64,000 bases of DNA from CAZHAX01 sp964530325. GTDB lineage: Bacteria > Chloroflexota > Anaerolineae > B4-G1. Made by a program: the position numbers and the translations under genes. Positions within the stretch are counted from its first letter, which is position 1. The number at the start of each line of letters is the position of its first letter. Where the stretch lies: positions 62,001-126,000 of the forward strand of contig CAZHAX010000005.1 in the NCBI GenBank assembly GCA_964530325.1. Reading direction: 5' to 3'. The notes under the pieces are model-generated. The model was not told where the DNA came from, did no database searches, and saw only the letters and a list, made by a program, of their open reading frames with translations. This document shows, piece by piece, positions 59,148-64,000 of this stretch.

Positions 59148-59158
59148 ATTCTAGCACA
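59148..59158 (-). promoter_or_regulatory. Extended -10 promoter of metG
   Basis: On the minus strand TGTGC precedes TAGAAT (59148-59153). The -35 region is weak (TTCGTT at 16 bases spacing), which suits an extended -10 promoter. Confidence 0.55.
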
Positions 59159-59169
59159 GGCGATGGCAA

Positions 59170-59196
59170 AACGAAACCGCCAGCACTGCTGGCGGT
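59170..59196 (-). terminator. Rho-independent terminator of the sigma factor gene
   Basis: ACCGCCAG and CTGGCGGT form an 8-bp stem with a 5-base loop (59176-59196). On the minus strand TTCGTTTTGCC follows. Confidence 0.75.
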
Positions 59197-59285
59197 CTCT
59201 CTCCGTGACGCGGCTGGGCTACCGCCCTCGCGGCGTCACGGACTGCTGGACATCATACTGAACTGCACAGCCAGCAGGTCCGTCT

Positions 59286-60443
59286 CTACTGCCCCAGGTA
59301 GTCGCGCAGGCGCCTGCTGCGCCGCGGGTGGCGCAGGCGTCGCAGCGCCTTTCCTTCTATCTGCCGGATTCGCTCTCGGGTCAGCCCGAACTTCTGCCCT
59401 ACCTCTTCTAGTGTGTAGCTGCGGCCATTGAGCAGCCCAAACCGCAGCCTCAGGATGCGTGCCTCGCGCGGGCTGAGTGTGGAGAGCATCGTCTCAATGC
59501 GCTCCCCTAGGAGCCTCTGGGAAACGCTCTGGCCCGGAGTGGGCGTTGTCTCGTCCTCGATGAAGTTGCCCAGCTCGCTGTCGTCCTCCTCGCCCACCGG
59601 CCGCTCCAGGCTCATCGGCCGCCAGGAGACTCGCAGCATCCACTGCACCTTGCGAGGCTCCATGTCCATCTCGGCGGCGATCTCCTCCGGTGTGGGACGT
59701 CGGCCGTGCTCCTGCTCGAGCTGTCGCGCCGTGTTGTAGAGCCGGCGAATGCGGTCCGACATGTGAACCGGAACACGAATCGTACGCCCCTGATCTGCGA
59801 TCGCGCGCGTGATCGTCTGCCTGATCCACCACGTTGCGTAGGTGCTGAACCGGTAGCCGCGGCTGTAGTCGAACTTCTCCACGGCCTTCATCAGGCCGAG
59901 GTTGCCCTCCTGAATAAGGTCGAGAAACGGCACCCCCCGGCCTATGTACTTCTTGGCGATACTGACCACGAGCCGGGTGTTCGCCTTGATCAGGTGATCC
60001 CTGGCAGCTAGCCCCTCTCCGATGATGCGCTCCAGCTCGGCGCGGCGTACAGGATCGGAACCGTCGTTGCGCAGGGTTTCCTGGCCATTGCGCCCTGCCT
60101 CGAGTGCCTTGGCCAGGTTGATCTCTTCCTCCGTACTCAGTAGCGGGACGCGGGCCATCTCGCGCAGGTAGAGGCCGACAGTGTCGTCGCTGGAGATTCC
60201 ACTCAGGTCGTAGCCGTCATCATCGTCGGAGTCATACACCAGCCCGTCACCTCCGCTCTCTCGCGTGCCGCCGGCATCGCCATCGTCGTCATAGACCTCG
60301 ACACCAGCCTCGTGCAGCACGGCAAACAGCTCCTCGATCTGATCGAGCGTCTCCTCGGCCTCAGGAACCGCGTCGAGGATGTCGGCCATCGTCACGAATC
60401 CCTGCACCTCAGCCTTCTCGAGCAATTCTCCTGTAGGGTCCAT
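59286..60443 (-). CDS. rpoD: Primary sigma-70 factor (RpoD/SigA)
   Basis: The 385-residue protein directs RNA polymerase to housekeeping promoters. After an N-terminal part of about 95 residues with an acidic stretch (YDSDDDDGYDLSG), region 1.2 starts at DDTVGLYLREM. Region 2 has NLGLMKAVEKFDYSRGYRFS and the -10 recognition helix TYATWWIRQTITRAIADQGR. Region 3 and region 4.2 (TLEEVGQKFGLTRERIRQIE) follow. The many consensus promoters in this window agree with such a factor. The start ATG at 60443 is used; the upstream TTG gives one extra residue. It lies 13 bases after yceD. Confidence 0.96.
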   Translation of the reverse strand: MDPTGELLEKAEVQGFVTMADILDAVPEAEETLDQIEELFAVLHEAGVEVYDDDGDAGGTRESGGDGLVYDSDDDDGYDLSGISSDDTVGLYLREMARVPLLSTEEEINLAKALEAGRNGQETLRNDGSDPVRRAELERIIGEGLAARDHLIKANTRLVVSIAKKYIGRGVPFLDLIQEGNLGLMKAVEKFDYSRGYRFSTYATWWIRQTITRAIADQGRTIRVPVHMSDRIRRLYNTARQLEQEHGRRPTPEEIAAEMDMEPRKVQWMLRVSWRPMSLERPVGEEDDSELGNFIEDETTPTPGQSVSQRLLGERIETMLSTLSPREARILRLRFGLLNGRSYTLEEVGQKFGLTRERIRQIEGKALRRLRHPRRSRRLRDYLGQ

Positions 60444-60456
60444 CAATCCCCCGCTT

Positions 60457-60948
60457 TCAGTGTAACAGATTCTTGAGGGCCGATAGCCGCGGATCGATTC
60501 GCTCCTCCGCGCACTTGCAGCTCTTCTTGTTCAGATTCCTTCCGCAATGAGGGCAGAGCCCCTTGCAGTCCTCTCTGCATATGGACTTCATCGGAATGGT
60601 AAGCCACCCCTGATCACGAAGCAGTGGGGCCAGGTCTAGCGTACTGTCCTCCCCAACGGCCGGTGAATCGTAGGATTCGGGGGCCACGCCAGGTAGGGTA
60701 TAGGTCTCTTCAAGCTCCAGTGTGACGGGTAGATCGAACGGCTCGAGGCAGCGCACGCATTCCAGATGCAGCTCTGCCTGCACCGTGCCCTGCACCAACA
60801 AGCTGCCTTGGACACGTGTGACCTGCACTACTCCACGAAGAGATTCGACCTGCAGGTCAATCAGAGTGCGAGGGCCAGACTCGACGTCCAGGACGAGCGA
60901 GGCGCCGAGCTGGGCCTCTACTAGAGGAGATACGTCGAAGCGAAGCAT
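60457..60948 (-). CDS. YceD/DUF177 family protein
   Basis: The 163-residue protein matches YceD (DUF177), linked to 23S rRNA synthesis in other species. The conserved blocks are LHLECVRCLEPFDLPVTLEL and SICREDCKGLCPHCGRNLNKKSCKC, with Cys clusters that probably bind zinc. In most genomes yceD is followed by rpmF (L32), but here rpoD follows and no rpmF is present. The start ATG is 200 bases from its promoter at 61163-61191. Confidence 0.9.
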   Translation of the reverse strand: MLRFDVSPLVEAQLGASLVLDVESGPRTLIDLQVESLRGVVQVTRVQGSLLVQGTVQAELHLECVRCLEPFDLPVTLELEETYTLPGVAPESYDSPAVGEDSTLDLAPLLRDQGWLTIPMKSICREDCKGLCPHCGRNLNKKSCKCAEERIDPRLSALKNLLH

Positions 60949-60979
60949 TTAGCGCGTGACGTGTGCACGGCCGTGATCG

Positions 60980-61150
60980 CTATCCGGACCCAGTTCTCGG
61001 CAAAGGGCTCCAGTCACTGATCGTGACCATCACTCGCGCGCCCCCCTTGAGCCGACCAATGACTACGCTCTTGCCCGCAGTGCTGGCCCACCAGCAGTTG
61101 CGGTCCCGCCACTGCGCGAGTTCGGCGAGGCTGCCGGCGGCCTGCAACAT
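60980..61150 (-). CDS. Possible 56-residue leaderless small protein
   Basis: An open frame of 56 codons on the minus strand starts with ATG at 61150, about six bases after the predicted transcript start of the promoter at 61163-61191, so it could be leaderless. Third codon positions are mostly G or C, as in real genes nearby. It contains QWRDRNCWWASTAGKS and VIGRLKGGARVMVTIS. No homologue is recognised and no ribosome binding site exists. It could also just be part of the yceD leader. Confidence 0.35.
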   Translation of the reverse strand: MLQAAGSLAELAQWRDRNCWWASTAGKSVVIGRLKGGARVMVTISDWSPLPRTGSG

Positions 61151-61162
61151 ATAGTCTGATGT

Positions 61163-61191
61163 ATTATAACATAATGCCCCGCCGCAGTCAA
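61163..61191 (-). promoter_or_regulatory. Promoter of yceD-rpoD
   Basis: On the minus strand TTGACT (61186-61191) and TATAAT (61163-61168) are separated by 17 bases. The leader to yceD is about 200 bases. Confidence 0.75.
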
Positions 61192-61215
61192 GGGTTCTTG
61201 GTGTTTTGTGTTGGT

Positions 61216-61261
61216 GTTCAATGAATTTGTCACCATGCAACTGTTCAGTGAACATGTCACC
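61216..61261. repeat. Two near-identical 19-base direct repeats, possible IS end remnant
   Basis: GTTCAATGAATTTGTCACC (61216-61234) and GTTCAGTGAACATGTCACC (61243-61261) match at 16 of 19 positions and start 27 bases apart. They are A+T-richer than their surroundings. Such tandem GTTC...TGTCACC units recall the terminal repeats of some insertion sequences, but no transposase is nearby. Confidence 0.45.
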
Positions 61262-61325
61262 CCATGGAGGGGCAGGAGGCATTGAAGGCGACAGAGCCAG
61301 CTACACTCACGGGGATGGCGGGGAT

Positions 61326-62138
61326 TCATACGAGGCCTGTCCATTTGTCAGCCGCGTACTTGTCGGTCTCCAGCCGGGCAGCTCGCTCCCGTTCTTCAGG
61401 CGTGAGCTCGCCCGGCTCAATCGACGGTCCGAATTCGGCTCCAAAGCCGGCCGCAAGCGCCTCAGCCGCCTCGTCCCAGCTCACTGCGCGGCCGAGCGCT
61501 TCCTGCAGCGTCACCGCCCGGGCGCGGACTTGGTCGGGGTCGGGCCTCCCGGCAAGAACAGAGCAGATGCGCCCGATGTCTCCCCGGAGAGGCAGCGAGC
61601 CGTGCTGCAGGACCGCCCCCTTCACCCTGGCCTGGGCACTGCCGAGCAGTTTCTTCCCCTGGAACGTGATCTCGTAGTGCGAGGGCCCGTCGAAACACAC
61701 CGGGCCTCCAGCGCGACTACGCCGCGCAGCCTGCCGCTCGGCGGCGCGGGCGCTGAGCCCCAGCCGCTCCAGCCCCCGCGCTAGCCCTGCGCTGAGGCGG
61801 CGGTAGCTGGCAACGACCGTGCCCGCCGCCAAAGGATCGCCAATGGGCAAGGCCAGGCTGTAAGTGAGCTCGTCCGTATGCAGAATGGCCCGTCCGCCTG
61901 TGGGGCGCCTCACGATATCCCAGCCTGCTGCCACGAGTGCCTCCCGATCTGCATCGGCGGACCGCTGGGCACGGCCCAAAGAGAGGCAAGGGGGCTGCCA
62001 GGAGTAGAACCGCAGGGTGGGCGGCACAGTGCGGGCAGCAACCGCCAGCTGGATCGCCTCGTCGATGGCCATATTGGCCGCGCCGTGGGCGGCCGGCGAG
62101 CGAACGAGTCTCCATCGCGGCCGGTGTTCGCCGTTCAT
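61326..62138 (-). CDS. Lipoate/octanoate protein transferase (LipM/LplA family)
   Basis: The 270-residue enzyme belongs to the biotin/lipoyl transferase family. It has FYSWQPPCLSLGRAQ, the substrate loop RRPTGGRAILH near residue 78, and GGPVCFDGPSHYEITFQGKKLLGSAQ. The Cys in VCFDGPSHYEI fits the active-site cysteine of LipM-type octanoyltransferases, so transfer of octanoate from acyl carrier protein is more likely than ATP-dependent ligation. It would supply lipoyl groups for dehydrogenase complexes. No lipA is in the window. The gene is divergent from the GNAT gene. Confidence 0.88.
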   Translation of the reverse strand: MNGEHRPRWRLVRSPAAHGAANMAIDEAIQLAVAARTVPPTLRFYSWQPPCLSLGRAQRSADADREALVAAGWDIVRRPTGGRAILHTDELTYSLALPIGDPLAAGTVVASYRRLSAGLARGLERLGLSARAAERQAARRSRAGGPVCFDGPSHYEITFQGKKLLGSAQARVKGAVLQHGSLPLRGDIGRICSVLAGRPDPDQVRARAVTLQEALGRAVSWDEAAEALAAGFGAEFGPSIEPGELTPEERERAARLETDKYAADKWTGLV

Positions 62139-62154
62139 CAGGTGTGCCTCGGGG

Positions 62155-62182
62155 TTGTCGCTTGGTCCGGGCGGCGTATAAT
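62155..62182 (+). promoter_or_regulatory. Promoter of GNAT-pdxA
   Basis: TTGTCG (62155-62160) and TATAAT (62177-62182) are separated by 16 bases. Its -10 box overlaps by two bases the -10 box of the divergent lipoate transferase promoter. Confidence 0.7.
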
Positions 62183-62208
62183 TCTAGCATCACGATCACG
62201 GAGAGCAA
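62181..62208 (-). promoter_or_regulatory. Promoter of the lipoate/octanoate transferase
   Basis: On the minus strand TTGCTC (62203-62208) and TAGAAT (62181-62186) are separated by 16 bases, face to face with the GNAT promoter. Confidence 0.6.
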
Positions 62209-62210
62209 AA

Positions 62211-62804
62211 ATGGAATCCTGCAGCTACTGCGACCGCACCGCCATGCACCGGGATCGGGAGACCGCCGCCCTTCTTTGTCCCGTCCACGCCAGGCTGGAG
62301 GTGACCGGCCCGCGGGGCGAGGCGCCGAGGCCACCGGTCACCATTCGCCCGGCCGCGGATGGTGACCGCAGCCGTATTGTGGCTATGGCGGAGGCGTTCT
62401 GGGACGAGACAGAGATCGATTGCTTCGGCCGCACGTACGTCGTGCGCGAGCTGCCGGCCTACGTCGCCTGCGACGTGAGCATGATCGTCGGCGTGGCCTG
62501 CTACGCTTTGGAGGGAGACGCCGCCAACCTGGTAATGCTGAACGTGCTCCCGCGCTGGCAGGGGCGCGGGGTGGCCACTGGTCTGATCGAGTCGGTCATC
62601 GGCCAGGCGCGGGCGGATGGTGCAACGCGCCTGATAGTGGCCACGACGAACGACGACCTGCCCTCCCTGGGGCTCTATCAGAGGATGGGCTTTGTCATCA
62701 CGGGCGTTCTTCCCGGCCAGGTTCTGGAACACCACGGCTTCGTCATCGCAGGCTTCGACGGCATTCACATCCGCGACGAGATCCAGCTGGAGCTGAAGCT
62801 GTGA
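62211..62804 (+). CDS. GNAT acetyltransferase with N-terminal Cys/His knuckle
   Basis: The 197-residue protein starts with a possible zinc knuckle (MESCSYCDRTAMHRD ... ALLCPVHARL) of about 30 residues, followed by an acetyltransferase domain from VTIRPAADGDRSRIV. The acetyl-CoA-binding motif A is VLPRWQGRGVATGLIESV, then LGLYQRMGFVITG. The substrate is unknown. ATG 62211 follows the promoter directly, with GGAGAG upstream. Its stop overlaps the GTG of pdxA (GTGA), so both are coupled. Confidence 0.85.
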   Translation: MESCSYCDRTAMHRDRETAALLCPVHARLEVTGPRGEAPRPPVTIRPAADGDRSRIVAMAEAFWDETEIDCFGRTYVVRELPAYVACDVSMIVGVACYALEGDAANLVMLNVLPRWQGRGVATGLIESVIGQARADGATRLIVATTNDDLPSLGLYQRMGFVITGVLPGQVLEHHGFVIAGFDGIHIRDEIQLELKL

Positions 62805-63808
62805 CGAAACGGCCCGTCATCGCGATTACCATGGGCGATCCGGCCGGGATCGGGCCGGAAGTGACAGCCAAGGCGCTGGCCCGGGCAGAGGTCTGGGAGT
62901 GCTGCAGGCCCCTGGTGATTGGGGATGCCATGGTTCTGCGCCGGGCGGCGGAGCTGGTGGGCGGCCCGCCAGAGCAGCGGCCGGTGAAGGACTTGGCCGA
63001 AGCGGAGTTCGATCCACGGGCGCCAGATGTGCTCGATCTGGCGAACGTCGATGCAGGCGAGCTGCGCCCCGGCCAGGTCGCGGCGCACACGGGGCGTGCT
63101 TCGGTCGCCTACGTAGAGAAGGCCGTCGAGCTGGCGCTGCAGGGCGGGGTGGCGGCGGTAGCGACCGGCCCGATCAACAAGGCCGCGCTGCACGAGGGCG
63201 GCATCCCCTACGTGGGCCACACGGAGCTGCTCGCCGCTCTCACCGGCGAGGAGAGGCTGACCACGATGCTGGCCACGCCGGGCCTGCGCGTCGTCCACGT
63301 CACGCGCCATCTGGCGCTGAGCGAGGTGGCCTCCCACATCACTCGGGATAGCGTGGTGGAGACGATCCGCCTGACCGCTCGGGCTCTACAGGGTATCGGA
63401 TTGGAGAAACCTCGCCTGGCGGCCGCAGCGCTGAATCCCCACGGCAGCGACGGCGGGCTGATGGGCCGGGAGGAGATCGAGGCGATCGGACCGGCGGTCG
63501 AGCTGGCGCGAGCCGAGGGAATCGACATCGAAGGGCCGATTCCGGCCGATTCCGTCTTCCTGCGCGCCGTGCGCGGCGAGTTCGACGTCGTCGTGGCCAT
63601 GTATCACGACCAGGGTCATATCCCGATCAAGATGCACGATTTCGAGCGCAGTGTCACCGTCACGCTGGGCCTTCCGATCATCCGTACGTCGGTCGATCAC
63701 GGCACCGCCTTCGAGATCGCCTGGCAGGGGGTGGCCAGCGAGGAGAGCACGGTCGAGGCGATCAAGCTCGCGGCGGCGCTCGCCTGCGGGGGCGGATTTG
63801 CGCCCTAG
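62801..63808 (+). CDS. pdxA: 4-Hydroxythreonine-4-phosphate dehydrogenase PdxA
   Basis: PdxA oxidises 4-phosphohydroxy-L-threonine in DXP-dependent pyridoxal phosphate synthesis. The 335-residue protein has ITMGDPAGIGPEV, GPINKAALHEGGIPYVGHTE, LNPHGSDGGLMG and VAMYHDQGHIPIKMHDF, which include the three metal-binding His. PdxA2-type enzymes acting on D-threonate phosphate are close relatives and cannot be excluded; no kinase for that pathway is next to it. The start is GTG at 62801 overlapping the upstream stop, with GGAG eleven bases before. Confidence 0.92.
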   Translation: MTKRPVIAITMGDPAGIGPEVTAKALARAEVWECCRPLVIGDAMVLRRAAELVGGPPEQRPVKDLAEAEFDPRAPDVLDLANVDAGELRPGQVAAHTGRASVAYVEKAVELALQGGVAAVATGPINKAALHEGGIPYVGHTELLAALTGEERLTTMLATPGLRVVHVTRHLALSEVASHITRDSVVETIRLTARALQGIGLEKPRLAAAALNPHGSDGGLMGREEIEAIGPAVELARAEGIDIEGPIPADSVFLRAVRGEFDVVVAMYHDQGHIPIKMHDFERSVTVTLGLPIIRTSVDHGTAFEIAWQGVASEESTVEAIKLAAALACGGGFAP

Positions 63809-63826
63809 CCTCTTGTGTGGTATAAG
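63798..63826 (+). promoter_or_regulatory. Promoter of tRNA-Arg
   Basis: TTGCGC (63798-63803) and TATAAG (63821-63826) are separated by 17 bases, just before the tRNA gene. Confidence 0.5.
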
Positions 63827-63836
63827 AACCGCGCGT

Positions 63837-63909
63837 GCCCCCGTAGCTCAGAAGGATAGAGCACCGGCCTCCGAAGCCGGTGGCCCGCGTTCGAATCGCG
63901 GCGGGGGTA
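63837..63909 (+). tRNA. tRNA-Arg (anticodon CCG)
   Basis: A 73-base cloverleaf with acceptor GCCCCCG/CGGGGGT (one G-T pair), D arm AGCTCAGAAGGATAGAGC, anticodon loop CTCCGAA in a CCGGC/GCCGG stem, and T arm GCGTTCGAATCGC. CCA is not encoded. Confidence 0.95.
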
Positions 63910-64000
63910 CTCTAGACTGTAGGCCGTTCTTGCCGCGGGGGCAGGTCGGATAGAAGCCCGGCGGCTCGGCGACAGCCGGTCGCCGGCGACGCGAAAGGGC

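Noticed and set aside
1..64000. In-frame UGA codons as selenocysteine sites in this window
   Set aside because: All recognised genes are complete without reading through UGA; none belongs to a known selenoprotein family, so tRNA-Sec must serve genes elsewhere.

Overview
The window looks like a chromosomal segment of a high-G+C Chloroflexota bacterium, probably Anaerolineae-like. This is an inference from gene content: secreted proteins with Thr/Pro-rich (TP repeat) linkers, very large polytopic glycosyltransferase-like membrane proteins, PF10131-type proteins, a DUF3160 lipoprotein, a DUF6062 protein, and the gene order tRNA-Thr/rpmG/tRNA-Trp/secE/nusG/rplK/rplA/rplJ/rplL. No rRNA, CRISPR array, prophage or complete insertion sequence was found. 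Genes are densely packed and many promoters fit the sigma-70 consensus well.

Layout. 1-1.6 kb: molybdenum cofactor genes moeA (cut by the window edge) and mogA/moaB, minus strand. 1.8-7.7 kb: an EF-G-like GTPase, a queuosine-precursor-transporter-like protein, era, a small membrane protein and guaB. 7.9-10.8 kb: two surface proteins. 10.9-12.7 kb: truB-ribF. 12.9-15.1 kb: an ABC-2 exporter. 15.1-35.7 kb: an envelope/polysaccharide region. It holds a phosphohexomutase, a GT4 glycosyltransferase, three very large membrane proteins sharing a C-terminal beta-sandwich module, two paralogous secreted LysM proteins, a polyprenyl-phosphate sugar transferase, a GT2 glycosyltransferase, a CapA-like protein, a DUF3160 lipoprotein and a repeat-containing anchored protein. 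35.9-40.3 kb: the ribosomal/secE/nusG operon (minus), with an L10 leader attenuator and two embedded tRNAs. 40.4-42.2 kb: a DUF6062 protein and a ubiquitin-like/transmembrane/YfaP-like fusion. 42.3-44.9 kb: a self-contained regulator plus ABC exporter operon with an operator-like palindrome. 45-49.4 kb: rpsU-yqeY-pgpH-ybeY-dgkA, then greA. 49.5-57.2 kb: two paralogous lipoproteins, tRNA-Sec, a PrsW-like protease, galU, gatA, gatC, a B12-type radical SAM protein and a cysteine-rich regulator. 57.3-61 kb: metG, the primary sigma factor and yceD. 61.3-64 kb: a lipoate/octanoate transferase, a GNAT protein, pdxA and tRNA-Arg.

How the parts fit. The centre reads as an envelope-building locus. galU and the phosphohexomutase would supply activated sugars, and the sugar transferase, GT2 and GT4 would assemble a glycan on a lipid carrier. 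The large membrane proteins may transfer sugars to surface material, and the TP-rich LysM proteins are candidate cell-wall-bound partners or glycosylation targets. The other large blocks are housekeeping: translation, transcription, tRNA modification and cofactors. A selenocysteine tRNA shows that the organism probably makes selenoproteins, which fits with the molybdenum cofactor genes at the left edge.

The most unusual observations are: NusG and L7/L12, encoded in one operon, carrying long N-terminal extensions of opposite charge; the ubiquitin-like/YfaP-like membrane fusion; a promoter whose -35 box lies exactly in the loop of the preceding terminator, followed by a perfect palindrome; a radical SAM gene that seems to start at AUC; and the beta-sandwich module repeated in three membrane proteins.
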